Under the pieces are notes generated by a model. That model was not told where the DNA came from. It was given only the letters and a program-made list of their open reading frames with translations, and ran no database searches. A program made the translations under genes and the position numbers. This document shows, piece after piece, positions 1-8,435 of a DNA stretch of 62,769 nt. Position 1 is the first letter of the stretch. Every line of letters starts with the position of its first letter. The stretch is from Verrucomicrobiia bacterium (GTDB lineage: Bacteria > Verrucomicrobiota > Verrucomicrobiia > Opitutales > Cerasicoccaceae). The DNA lies in the NCBI GenBank assembly GCA_030425485.1, contig JAUIAM010000023.1, forward strand, positions 5,001-67,769, written 5' to 3'.

Positions 1-356
1 TTTTTCGTTTTTAGCGAAAAAATGTTTTTGAACGGAGCGGAAACAGAGACTGAAAAGAACGGGTTGCTGTGGTCGAGACCTCAGCGAAAGAGGACGGAAG
101 CTACGCGCTTTCACGCTACTGACAAGACCTTTTTTCAAAAAAAACAAAATACCTTCCTCCTTGGCCTTCCCGCCTCCCCTTAAGCCCTTTATTTATCAGC
201 ACTCCAGCATCTCACCCCACTTAGGGTTTTTATTCACAAAGCACGCTTTCAGCCACCAACCAATGACCGCTTTTTGAGTTTCTACCCCCAAATCAGGCCT
301 CAAAATCTGATTATCAGCCTGACAGTTCCCGCGCCTGACCTCAGGATGCCCGATAA
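1..356. other. Intergenic region, no gene recognised
   Basis: I see no convincing coding region here. An AT-rich inverted repeat TTTTTCG / CGAAAAA with a 7-nt spacer lies at 1-21, cut off by the window edge, so it could be the end of a terminator. A single DnaA-box-like TTATTCACA occurs at 230-238 and is not clustered with others. The stretch 120-330 is pyrimidine-rich and leads into the HTTM gene. Confidence 0.4.
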
Positions 357-1847
357 ATGGAGCACGCTCCCCATCCCAAGTCCCGCCACAAACCCAGCCT
401 GATCGACCTTAATTTCGACCTGCGCTCCCTGGCATTACTGCGCATCGCGCTTGGGCTCATCATACTGGGCGACCTATTGGTCCAGCGCTGGCCCTGGCTT
501 CACGCGCACTATGCAGGGGGGCTTATCGGCCTGGAGAGCATTACCGCCGAAGCCTTACGCTATCAATGGCACTGGTCTGTACTTCCTTTAAGCAACAGCC
601 CCCTCTGGGTGCACGCCTTGTTCCTCATCCAGGCAGTTGCGGCGCTCGCACTTACCCTGGGTTGGCGAACCTGGATCATCGTGCCGCTCAACTGGGCACT
701 CGCATGCTCTGTGCAAACGGCCAACCCGTTCATCATCGACGGCGGCGACGCACTGCTGCGACTACTTCTACTCTTCGGCGCATTCTTGCCACTGGGTGCG
801 CGATGGTCAGTGGATGCGCGTATCCAAAATTTCGATACAAAGCTGACCACCCTCTCCGACCGCTTCAAGCCTGCTGCCGCCTGCCTTACTATCCAGCTCT
901 TCAGCATCTATTGGTTCTCACTCTATCATAAAGCCGAGCCCATGTGGATGGAGCGTTTCGACACGCTGCACTACGCCTTTCAATACGTGCTCTATGCCAA
1001 GCCGCTGGCCCGTGAGCTCCTGGCTTACCCCACCCTGATAAAATCGATGACAGGGTTTGCGCTGGCATGGGAAGCGCTCGGGCCTGTGCTCATCCTGCTC
1101 AGTTGGCGCAGGTCAAAGCTGCGCATGGCTACCGTCGGAATCTTCCTTAGCTTTCACATCATGATTTTCCTCACCATGGGCATCGAGGTGTTATCGCTGA
1201 CTTGCATAGCCGCATGGCTGGCTTTTATCCCCGGTGAGGCATGGGGTCGATCCCGCATCTGTATCGAAAATATGGATACAGCCTTACATTCGAAACGAGC
1301 CAAAACTGTCGCCCCATTCGCCCAAGCCTTTTGCGTCATCCTGCTTTTGTTCACACTCTATGTAAACAGTGCCGGGGCGATGGGCATACGCTCCTACGAA
1401 TTACCATCCCCGTGGAAACAAATCGTGGGCACGCTCCGCTTGGGGCAAAACTGGACTCCCTTTGCCCGGCAAGCCGTGCTCGGGCGCCACTCTTGGGTAA
1501 GCTTCGAAGGCCGGGTCGACAGCTCCCAGCCCTGGATCAACCTGCAAACAGGCGCCCCTGCCAGCAATGAGCAACCCGAGAATGCCCGCGAGCTATTTCC
1601 CAATGAACGCTGGCGGCGCGGTGTGCTTTCACTCCTATCGAGCCGCAACGCCGCAACCTGGCCGCAACTTTGCAACTGGTACGCTGCCCAGTGGAATGCG
1701 CAGGCCGCGCCCGACGATCAGGTCGCGCAGGTCCGCATGGTGTTTTACTTCGACTATACGGAGCCGCCCGGGCAGGCGCCCGTCACCGAGGTAAACACCT
1801 ATATTGTCTACGGGCACACAAGCGATGCCTCACAGGAGCCGGAGTAG
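357..1847 (+). CDS. HTTM domain membrane protein (vitamin K-dependent gamma-carboxylase-like)
   Basis: Polytopic inner-membrane protein of 496 residues. The N-terminal segment (residues about 18-45, with SLALLRIALGLIILGDLL) and the later helices up to about residue 345 fit the HTTM (horizontally transferred transmembrane) domain, a bacterial relative of the membrane part of vitamin K-dependent gamma-carboxylase. A soluble C-terminal stretch of about 150 residues follows. HTTM proteins have no settled biochemical role in bacteria, so no substrate is proposed. The ATG is preceded by an AGG about 10 nt upstream. The neighbouring gene is convergent and gives no functional clue. Family call fairly sure, function unknown. 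Confidence 0.75.
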   Translation: MEHAPHPKSRHKPSLIDLNFDLRSLALLRIALGLIILGDLLVQRWPWLHAHYAGGLIGLESITAEALRYQWHWSVLPLSNSPLWVHALFLIQAVAALALTLGWRTWIIVPLNWALACSVQTANPFIIDGGDALLRLLLLFGAFLPLGARWSVDARIQNFDTKLTTLSDRFKPAAACLTIQLFSIYWFSLYHKAEPMWMERFDTLHYAFQYVLYAKPLARELLAYPTLIKSMTGFALAWEALGPVLILLSWRRSKLRMATVGIFLSFHIMIFLTMGIEVLSLTCIAAWLAFIPGEAWGRSRICIENMDTALHSKRAKTVAPFAQAFCVILLLFTLYVNSAGAMGIRSYELPSPWKQIVGTLRLGQNWTPFARQAVLGRHSWVSFEGRVDSSQPWINLQTGAPASNEQPENARELFPNERWRRGVLSLLSSRNAATWPQLCNWYAAQWNAQAAPDDQVAQVRMVFYFDYTEPPGQAPVTEVNTYIVYGHTSDASQEPE

Positions 1848-1910
1848 CAGCGCAAACTTTTGGCGCACCCTTATTATAAGAAGATAGAGCCGTGCCTCTA
1901 TGGCAGCAGC

Positions 1911-2393
1911 CTAGACGATGCCTTGCAGGTTTTGCAAAAAGGCGTCCCGCCAGTGGTAGTGATCGAGCAAGCTGGGGTCATCATCGCCGAGCAGACGGCG
2001 CGCCAGGTAGAGCGCCTCGACCGAGGCCAGCCCACCGGTCGGGTCATCGGCTATCTTGCTCACCCGTGGATAGGCTGTGCGCACACCGTCGGGTAGGCGA
2101 CAGCGGATGGGCTCGCCGATGACGCAGGCTTCAAGTTGCGGGAGTAAGCGCCAGGTTGAGTCGAGGAGCAAAAACTTCGGCGCCGAGGCGGCATCCGTTG
2201 CCCGCTCCACGGAAAATGGATTTTTTCCCCCCAGCTCCTCGCCCTCCGTATGCAGCAGGATGTAGCCCGTCGCGTCAAAAGTGAAACCGGGCCGCGCCTT
2301 ATAAAAGGTAATCTCGGGGCGGTCACGCAACGGCTCGAGCGAGCACTTGCTGAGGCGTTCCTTGGGGTGGCGAATGACGACAGTCTCTATCAT
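1911..2393 (-). CDS. Tsr3/DTW-like (TDD superfamily) protein, putative aminocarboxypropyltransferase
   Basis: 160 residues from the ATG at 2393; an upstream extension to 2462 is possible but low-complexity and unlike the family. The core [15 protein letters not shown] followed by [14 protein letters not shown] and [11 protein letters not shown] resembles the C-terminal half of Tsr3 (DUF367) and the DTW family, SPOUT-like enzymes that transfer the aminocarboxypropyl group of S-adenosylmethionine to rRNA or tRNA. What is seen is the SxW-RLLP motif and the following helix pattern; the enzymatic role is inferred. It lies between convergent HTTM and divergent SAM hydrolase genes. It could be a family member that has lost activity. 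Confidence 0.5.
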   Translation of the reverse strand: MIETVVIRHPKERLSKCSLEPLRDRPEITFYKARPGFTFDATGYILLHTEGEELGGKNPFSVERATDAASAPKFLLLDSTWRLLPQLEACVIGEPIRCRLPDGVRTAYPRVSKIADDPTGGLASVEALYLARRLLGDDDPSLLDHYHWRDAFLQNLQGIV

Positions 2394-2526
2394 GGTGGTA
2401 AGTGTCGCTATTAACTCAATGGCCAGACGGAGCGCAAAGCTAAAGCACAGGCCGCGCCTCAAGCCTGCTCCGCCGTGCCTAAGCAGCTTTTAACACCCCG
2501 ATTTTTGATTTTGCCGAGAGCGGCTG

Positions 2527-2538
2527 CGCTAGCTAGCG
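2527..2538. repeat. 12-bp perfect palindrome upstream of the SAM hydrolase gene
   Basis: CGCTAGCTAGCG is a perfect palindrome ending 7 nt before the ATG at 2546, in the divergent gap between the Tsr3-like and SAM hydrolase genes. It could be an operator or a chance palindrome. No regulator is indicated. Confidence 0.25.
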
Positions 2539-2545
2539 TTCCATC

Positions 2546-3331
2546 ATGACCGCTGCTGCACCTGCACCTATCATCGCGCTTTTGACCGATTTCGGCTCGC
2601 GGGACTGGTACGTCGGCACCATGAAAGGCGCCATCCTGCGCCACTGCCCGCAGGCAATACTGGTAGACATCGCGCACAACATCCCTGCGGGCGACATTGG
2701 CGGCGCTGCCTTTGCCCTGAGCCAGTGCTGGCTGGAATTCCCGAGCGGCACGCACTTCCTCGTTGTCATCGACCCCGGCGTGGGCACGGCTCGCAAGCCT
2801 GCCGCCATCCGCGCGCAAGATCAGGTCCTCGTCGGCCCCGACAACGGCCTTTTTGGTTTTCTCGACCCCTACGAGGCGCGGGAGATTTCCTCTCCGACCT
2901 TTATGGCAGAGCAATGCTCGAACACCTTTCACGGGCGGGACATCTTTGCCCCGGCGGTTGCCAGGCTGGCCGCAGGGGCGGCCTTTGAGACGGTCGGCGA
3001 CCCCATCGACGCGCTCCACCCGACGCCCTGGCCCGAGGTTCTCTACGAGAAGCGCGGCGCCACGGGCAAGATCATCACTTTCGACCACTACGGTAACGCC
3101 ATCACCAACCTCCACCGCGACCGCGTCATCGCGCATTACCCGATCGGGCAACTCCACGTCTCCCTGCACCCGGACCGCATGCCGCTGGCCAAGACCTTCG
3201 CCGACGTGCGCCCCGGTGCCCCGGTGGCCTACTTTGGCTCGGGCGGCTACCTCGAACTGGCGGTAAATGGTGGCAGCGCCGAGGCAACCCTTGCCCTGCG
3301 GCGCGGTCAGACTGTTGAATTATTGCTATGA
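2546..3331 (+). CDS. S-adenosyl-L-methionine hydrolase (adenosine-forming), DUF62 family
   Basis: 261 residues, the normal length of the DUF62/SAM hydroxide adenosyltransferase family, which splits S-adenosylmethionine into adenosine and methionine using water. The N-terminal domain has LTDFGSRDWYVGTMKG (11-26). D76 in VIDPGVGT, R83 and H129 in FHGRDIFAP match the Asp-Arg-His triad described for the hydrolases. The chlorinase/fluorinase members of the superfamily are less likely because this triad is complete. The stop overlaps the next start as ATGA, so translation is coupled to the channel gene. No Shine-Dalgarno site is visible at this start. Confidence 0.88.
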   Translation: MTAAAPAPIIALLTDFGSRDWYVGTMKGAILRHCPQAILVDIAHNIPAGDIGGAAFALSQCWLEFPSGTHFLVVIDPGVGTARKPAAIRAQDQVLVGPDNGLFGFLDPYEAREISSPTFMAEQCSNTFHGRDIFAPAVARLAAGAAFETVGDPIDALHPTPWPEVLYEKRGATGKIITFDHYGNAITNLHRDRVIAHYPIGQLHVSLHPDRMPLAKTFADVRPGAPVAYFGSGGYLELAVNGGSAEATLALRRGQTVELLL

Positions 3332-4041
3332 ACCTTATCCAACGCTTTCGCCTGCCTGCCGACCATCCCCACCACCTGGGAAAGTTTGCCATCCTCCTGG
3401 CTGTCTTGCTGGCGATTATAACTGCGTACCCGTTTTTTAGCGAAAATCTCTGGGTGCAAATACTGGTCATCACGGTCGGTTTCCTGACTATACTTTCCGC
3501 GCTGTGGGCCGTGAACAACAGCATGACCGTGCTCATAAGCTGTATCGCGTTGGCCATCCCCACCTTTGCCCTGAATGTCGTCAACAGCCTTCGTCCGGAC
3601 GATGTCTTTGCCTTCTACGCCGTACCCCTGGCCTTCGCCTTTTACCTGATAATTAACCTCAGCCTGCTCAATTCCGTCGTGAAGACGAGGGTCATGACCC
3701 TCGACATCCTCTGCGGTGCCGTGGCCGTGTACCTGCTCATCGGGATCAACTGGGCACTGGTCTATACCTACATCGACCTGCTCAACCCGGAAGCCTTCAA
3801 ATCCAGTATGCAAATGCTGGAGCCGGATAAGGCCTTTACCCACGACTTCGTGTACTTCAGCTTCGTCACCCTGGCCACGCTGGGTTACGGCGACATCGTA
3901 CCGGTATCGACGACCGCACGGACTTTTGCCATGCTGGAGGCCATTGTGGGGGCGCTGTACATCGCCGTGATTATCGGAAAGATCGTCAGCACCGCTCGCC
4001 CAACCAGTACCGAAAGTCCTGCACCCAAGGACAAGCCATGA
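3328..4041 (+). CDS. Ion channel protein with potassium selectivity filter
   Basis: 237-residue membrane protein. Several hydrophobic helices (about 20-42, 45-65, 70-90, 98-115, 128-148) are followed by a pore helix and the filter TLATLGYGDIVP near residue 185, then a last membrane helix (about 200-220). The GYGD signature marks a K+-selective pore of the ion_trans_2 type. There is no cytosolic RCK/TrkA-N domain after the pore, so gating is unclear. The start overlaps the SAM hydrolase stop and the stop overlaps the next start (ATGA), so all three genes form one tightly coupled unit. Confidence 0.8.
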   Translation: MNLIQRFRLPADHPHHLGKFAILLAVLLAIITAYPFFSENLWVQILVITVGFLTILSALWAVNNSMTVLISCIALAIPTFALNVVNSLRPDDVFAFYAVPLAFAFYLIINLSLLNSVVKTRVMTLDILCGAVAVYLLIGINWALVYTYIDLLNPEAFKSSMQMLEPDKAFTHDFVYFSFVTLATLGYGDIVPVSTTARTFAMLEAIVGALYIAVIIGKIVSTARPTSTESPAPKDKP

Positions 4042-5351
4042 AGCTGCCCAAGCGCGACGCCCTCGTCTGGGCCCTCTACGACTGGGCCAATACCGGCTAT
4101 GCCATGATCGGCCTGGCCCTGCTCTTTCCCCGTCTGTATAAAACCTATTGGGCAGCGGAGCTCTCCGACGGAGACCAAACCTTTTGGTTTACGACTCTAA
4201 CCGTCGGTGCGGCCAGCTTGTGCGTATTCGTGCTCGCACCGATTCTCGGAAGCATAGCCGAGCTGGGCGGTATCCGCAAAAAGCTGCTCATGCGCTTTGC
4301 CACGGTGGGCATCGTGGCCTGCGCGGCCATGTCGCTCATTGAGGAAAACCAGTACCAACTGGCCACCCTGGTCTATATCGTAGGCACGGTCTGTTTTTAT
4401 AGCGCGAACATCTTTTTCGACTCGATGCTGGAGCGCGTTTCTCACGCCGGGAATCGCCACGCGATCAGCGGCATGGGTTTCGCCTTTGGCTACAGCGCGG
4501 GCTTCTTCCTGCTGGTCGTAATCCTCCTGGTGACGCAAAACCCGGGATGGTTCGGTTTTTCTTCCCCGCTTATCGCCAGCCGATTCCTGTTCGTATTCGC
4601 GGCGGCCTGGTGGGCACTCTTCACCCTGCCGCTGGCCCTGCTCTTTAAAGAAGAGCGCAAGGCCAACCCGCACAAGCTCCTCACCACGGCCAAGCTCGGA
4701 CTGGCCGAGGCGTGGCAAACGCTCAAGGACATCATACGCCAACGGCACATCCTGTGGTTTCTCATCGCCTACCAGTTCTATATAGATGGGGTAAATACCA
4801 TCATCACCACAGCCTCGAACTACGGCTCGACCATCGGCTTTGATGAAAAACAGATCTACCTGGCCTTTTTCTGCGTGCAGATCGCCGGCGTGCCCTTCGC
4901 CCTGATCTTCGGCTACCTGGGGCAAAAAATCGGCCCGCGGCGCATGATCTTCGTCGCTATCATGGTCTACATGTTTGTCAGCTTCTTCGGGGCCAGCCTG
5001 CAACCCGAGCCGATGTTCAGCCTGGGGGAGTTCAAAATCTACGAGATTTACCTGCTGGCGCTGTTCATCGGGATGTGTCAGGGCGGTATCCAGGCCCTGA
5101 GCCGCAGCTACTTCACCAGCATCGTCCCGCCAGATAAAACCGTGGCCTACTTCGGCTTCTACTCCATGATCGGCAAAAGCGCAGCCATTCTCGGCCCGAT
5201 GCTCATGGGGCTGGCCGCCGTGCTCTTTTACGATCCCAGTGAGCCGCAACTGAGCACCCGCATCGGCATGGGCATGCTCTCGCTGCTCTTCGTGGGCGGC
5301 GCGATTTTCCTCTCACTGGCCGGACGCGCCTCAAAAAAAGCCGAAGCCTAG
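4038..5351 (+). CDS. MFS transporter, UMF1 (Atg22-like) family
   Basis: 437 residues with about 12 predicted membrane helices. The N-terminus (RDALVWALYDWANTGYAMIG) carries the YDWANT-type motif typical of the UMF1/Atg22-like subfamily, and the C-terminal half has QALSRSYFTSIVPP, also characteristic. Family members include eukaryotic vacuolar amino-acid effluxers; bacterial substrates are mostly unknown, so none is assigned. It is the third gene of the coupled unit and begins inside the stop of the channel gene (ATGA). A weak GCCTCC/GGAGGC hairpin with a 14-nt loop follows at 5357-5382. Confidence 0.85.
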   Translation: MKLPKRDALVWALYDWANTGYAMIGLALLFPRLYKTYWAAELSDGDQTFWFTTLTVGAASLCVFVLAPILGSIAELGGIRKKLLMRFATVGIVACAAMSLIEENQYQLATLVYIVGTVCFYSANIFFDSMLERVSHAGNRHAISGMGFAFGYSAGFFLLVVILLVTQNPGWFGFSSPLIASRFLFVFAAAWWALFTLPLALLFKEERKANPHKLLTTAKLGLAEAWQTLKDIIRQRHILWFLIAYQFYIDGVNTIITTASNYGSTIGFDEKQIYLAFFCVQIAGVPFALIFGYLGQKIGPRRMIFVAIMVYMFVSFFGASLQPEPMFSLGEFKIYEIYLLALFIGMCQGGIQALSRSYFTSIVPPDKTVAYFGFYSMIGKSAAILGPMLMGLAAVLFYDPSEPQLSTRIGMGMLSLLFVGGAIFLSLAGRASKKAEA

Positions 5352-5533
5352 ACAGTGCCTCCAAACCTCGAAACAAGGAGGCGTCCTGGATTTTATTGGA
5401 CCACAAAGGACGCCAAGGTCGCATAGCGCAAGTTATACCATTTCTATATATAATTGATAAGATGTTGGTAGGGACACCTGGCTTTCGGCAAAGGCAAGTC
5501 GTGGCCTTTGCTGGAGGTTTGCCTCTATACTGC

Positions 5534-6403
5534 CTAGCCCAGCTCAAAGGTCGTGACGCCGTAGATGCTTGCCCAAGGTAAGGCAGGAGCCGGACCAAGG
5601 TACATGCGCGCGCAGCCAAAAACTTCCTTTAGTCCATGACGCTGAGCGAGTTCCAGAGCGTCGAGGTTGCTCTCCGGGGTGTCGAGGTAAACAGGCTCGC
5701 CAAAGGCGCGATCGCTCAACGCACCGTAGAGGTCATCGGCGATCCGGGCATCGTCGGCAAATAGCGGTCCGATCTTGTAGCCGCTCTGACACTGGCGCAC
5801 CACCCCGTAGCCGCAGAGTTGGCCGTCCCTAACCGCTCCCAGGGCCAGCCCTGCAGGGGGAGAAATCCAAGGGCGCAGGAAAACCTCGCGGGCATAGCCG
5901 AAATGCCGCTGATCGTACTCCGCCACCATTTCGTAGGGAACCATGGAAAGCTCGGTCAGGTAACCCGCTGGCGTGGAAGCCTTTCCTGTCCCTTCCATAC
6001 GAAGGTTGCGGTGAGAAAAGGTAAACCCGTAACGCGCATAGGCGTCCTGCGCGGCAAATACGCCATCGATACCCACCGCAGCACCGGGCTTCAGGCGCTC
6101 GCGAGCCGCTTTTAAGAGAGCCTGGCCGAGATGGGGAAAGCCAATGCGCTCGTGGCGGTGCTCCGGCGCGACAATAAAGAACCCGATAAAGCCGTACTCC
6201 CCGCCATAGGAGACCATCGACCCGGTGCCGACCAGTTCGCCCCCGACTTCCGCCGCCCAGTAGCCCTCGGGGTCCGTCTCCCAAAAGACGGGCGTATCGT
6301 GCAGGCCGGGATTCCACCCCTCACGGGCCGCCCAAGCCACCGCCGTATCGAGGTCCTCGCGCCGCATTTGCCGAATCGATAGCTCATTCATGGGCAAAAA
6401 CAT
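5534..6403 (-). CDS. GNAT family N-acetyltransferase
   Basis: 289 residues in two parts. The N-terminal GNAT domain (about 5-140) has the beta4-alpha3 acetyl-CoA region FIVAPEHRHERIGFPHLGQA. A C-terminal half (about 150-285) resembles the extra domain (Acetyltransf_18 type) of YitI-like acetyltransferases. The acetyl acceptor cannot be deduced. The ATG at 6403 has AGG directly upstream; MNELSIRQ at 6391 is an alternative start. It is convergent with the transporter and divergent from the STAS gene. Confidence 0.8.
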   Translation of the reverse strand: MFLPMNELSIRQMRREDLDTAVAWAAREGWNPGLHDTPVFWETDPEGYWAAEVGGELVGTGSMVSYGGEYGFIGFFIVAPEHRHERIGFPHLGQALLKAARERLKPGAAVGIDGVFAAQDAYARYGFTFSHRNLRMEGTGKASTPAGYLTELSMVPYEMVAEYDQRHFGYAREVFLRPWISPPAGLALGAVRDGQLCGYGVVRQCQSGYKIGPLFADDARIADDLYGALSDRAFGEPVYLDTPESNLDALELAQRHGLKEVFGCARMYLGPAPALPWASIYGVTTFELG

Positions 6404-6444
6404 AACCTGAAGGCGCTTTTATGCGAGCCTTTCGCGCTTATCAC

Positions 6445-6473
6445 TTGCATATGCAATTGTTACGATGTAATTT
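6445..6473 (+). promoter_or_regulatory. Candidate sigma70-type promoter of the STAS gene
   Basis: TTGCAT (6445-6450), a 17-nt spacer and TAATTT (6468-6473) resemble -35 and -10 boxes. The -35 box is half of the perfect palindrome TTGCATATGCAA (6445-6456). The -10 lies so close to the ATG at 6480 that the transcript would be nearly or fully leaderless, which agrees with the lack of a Shine-Dalgarno site. Confidence 0.35.
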
Positions 6474-6479
6474 TAACGC

Positions 6480-6830
6480 ATGGAGTTAAGGGTAAAAGCT
6501 ACCGACAGTACCCTGACGCACTACCTGCTAACGGGTCGGATGGATCACGCGGGCGTTAATCGCATCCGCGACGAGTTCCTGAAGACCATCGAATCTACCA
6601 ACGGCAGCGTCCTGCTGGATCTGGCAAAAGTCACCTTTATCGTGTCCACGGGCATCGGCATGCTCCTCGACGCTGCCCGCGCTCTGGCCAGAAAAGGGAT
6701 CAAACTCGCCGTGAGCAACGCGCAACCCATGGTCGAGCAATCGATAAAATTGGCCAAAGTCGACACCGTCCTGCCGTTGACCTCCAATAACGACGAAGCG
6801 CGTAACCTACTGGGCGTCAGCACACTTTAA
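6480..6830 (+). CDS. STAS domain protein (anti-sigma factor antagonist-like)
   Basis: 116 residues covering one STAS domain. The motif DLAKVTFIVSTGIGMLLDAAR (65 residues before the end) corresponds to the SpoIIAA signature DLSxVxFIDSSGLGVLL, with Asp replaced by Val and the phosphorylatable Ser replaced by Thr. Such proteins bind anti-sigma factors or act in partner-switching and lipid or transport modules. No anti-sigma kinase or phosphatase gene is nearby. Thr could still be phosphorylated; loss of the Asp is unusual. The stop overlaps the stop of the convergent PLP gene. Confidence 0.8.
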   Translation: MELRVKATDSTLTHYLLTGRMDHAGVNRIRDEFLKTIESTNGSVLLDLAKVTFIVSTGIGMLLDAARALARKGIKLAVSNAQPMVEQSIKLAKVDTVLPLTSNNDEARNLLGVSTL

Positions 6831-8311
6831 ATACCTAACGCTGCGATGACAGCCTCCAGGGGCTCTTCGCCAACGGACAACCGTATCAACTCGGGATTGA
6901 GCCCCAGTTGCCGCAAGTGCTGGCACCCCTCCGGCGTACTGACCAAATCGTAGTGCGCCAGGTAAAGGAAAGGGCACATGAGTGTGAAATGCGTACCAAA
7001 GCTCGGCCCCTTGACCATACGCGACTTGTCGTAAAAGTCTGCCAGCGGCATGGCCAGATCGAAAGTAATGATCGAGCCCAGAGCGTTCTCGTGCCGGGCA
7101 ATTTTACGAAAATGCTCCGCACTGCCCACCTGCAAGGGTGAAAACACGCGCTTCACCTTGGGCGATCGCTCCAAATACTCCGCCAGAGCAAGCGCATTTG
7201 CATTCACGCGCTCGGCAACCGCCGCCATGTCATCGATCTCCACGGCCAGACGGGCCATATCACGCGCATAAGGGGCAACCGCCGCCATCGCAACCTGCTC
7301 AGCCAGCTCCTCCGCATAGGGTGAATCCGGATTTACCGCGAGGGCTCCGATCATAATGTCCCCACGGCTGGCCGCGTATTTCGTCAGGCTGACGGGTAAC
7401 AAATCCGCGTAGGGAAGCACATCGACATTGACCACACCCGCGATGCTCGGATCAAACAAACGCAGTGCGCCATGCTTAAGGCAGAGCGCAGACATGCGCT
7501 CGACATCCAGCGTCTGCACGAGGGGGTTGTTGGGTAGCTCCGTAACCACACCCGCCAGGCGGTCGCCATGCTGGGCAAACACCGCCTCAATCGCAGGCCA
7601 GTCGTGCACATCGTGGATGATGACCACCTCTTCGTCTGGTCCGAGGAAGTGCTTGAGCAGCTTCATCGTGTCAAGGTAGAGCCAGCCCAGTTGCAGGTAA
7701 ACCGTGCGCCCGCGCGGAGCCTGAACCTTCCGCATGGCCTGCACACCCGCGTAAAGCGCGTTCATGCCACCCGTGCAGAACCAGAGTTTATCGCTGGCGA
7801 TGTAGGGGCGCAGGGCTGCGCGCACATGCGCCTCGGCGTCCCCGGTAAAAAGCGTTTCCTCCTGCGCGTGCGCGAGCTCACCCCGGGCAAGGAGGTAGTC
7901 CTCTGCCAGACGCGAAGAAATCCCCGTGCCCGTATGCTGGACAAAGCTCTTGGCCGCCTGCCAGGCCTCGGGACTGTCCGGAAAATGCACCAACACAAAA
8001 CCCGCTTCCTCGAGCAAGCCAACATCCTCCAGTCCGGTCCAGGCGATCAGCTCCTGTGCCGCCTTCATTGTATAGACAGAGAAAACCGCCCGCCCCTCCA
8101 GGCCATGCCGGGCCTGTGCCAGCGCACTGATGCGCTTAAGGTAATCGTGAATCAAAAAGCGCGGATAGGCGTACTTGACCGCCGAGAGCGTTTCGGCCTG
8201 CTTCTCCTCGTAGCCAATCACGTCACGCATCGTCGGCAGGTTGATACATACCGCATGCACAGACTGCGGGATGGGCTGGCCGAGAGGGTGGTCTTTTAGG
8301 TATTGGCTCAT
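6827..8311 (-). CDS. PLP-dependent Cys/Met metabolism family enzyme (cystathionine gamma-synthase-like)
   Basis: 494 residues from the ATG at 8311, longer than the usual ~390-residue trans-sulfuration enzymes because of an N-terminal region of about 100 residues. The C-terminal domain has fold-type I features: SLTKYAASRGDIMIGA holds the likely Schiff-base lysine, LFDPSIAG corresponds to the cofactor-binding Asp region, and LIRLSVGEEPLE matches the family C-terminal SVG-E motif. Family members act on cystathionine, O-acylhomoserine or related thioether amino acids; the exact reaction is not deducible. Upstream extension to 8530 is rejected because it runs into the beta-helix gene. The last bases overlap the STAS stop in a shared TTTAA. 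Confidence 0.78.
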   Translation of the reverse strand: MSQYLKDHPLGQPIPQSVHAVCINLPTMRDVIGYEEKQAETLSAVKYAYPRFLIHDYLKRISALAQARHGLEGRAVFSVYTMKAAQELIAWTGLEDVGLLEEAGFVLVHFPDSPEAWQAAKSFVQHTGTGISSRLAEDYLLARGELAHAQEETLFTGDAEAHVRAALRPYIASDKLWFCTGGMNALYAGVQAMRKVQAPRGRTVYLQLGWLYLDTMKLLKHFLGPDEEVVIIHDVHDWPAIEAVFAQHGDRLAGVVTELPNNPLVQTLDVERMSALCLKHGALRLFDPSIAGVVNVDVLPYADLLPVSLTKYAASRGDIMIGALAVNPDSPYAEELAEQVAMAAVAPYARDMARLAVEIDDMAAVAERVNANALALAEYLERSPKVKRVFSPLQVGSAEHFRKIARHENALGSIITFDLAMPLADFYDKSRMVKGPSFGTHFTLMCPFLYLAHYDLVSTPEGCQHLRQLGLNPELIRLSVGEEPLEAVIAALGI

Positions 8312-8435
8312 ATAGCGTGTGAGAGAAAGGCAGGAGCATACACGAAATGCCGACATTGCAAAGCCCGCATTCCAGACGGTGTATAAGAACGCCCAAAGCG
8401 TTAAACGCACCGTACTGTCGCAGCAAAATCCCCGC

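Noticed and set aside
5357-5382. GCCTCC/GGAGGC hairpin after the UMF1 transporter as a terminator
   Set aside because: Only a 6-bp stem with a 14-nt loop and no proper T-tract directly after it.
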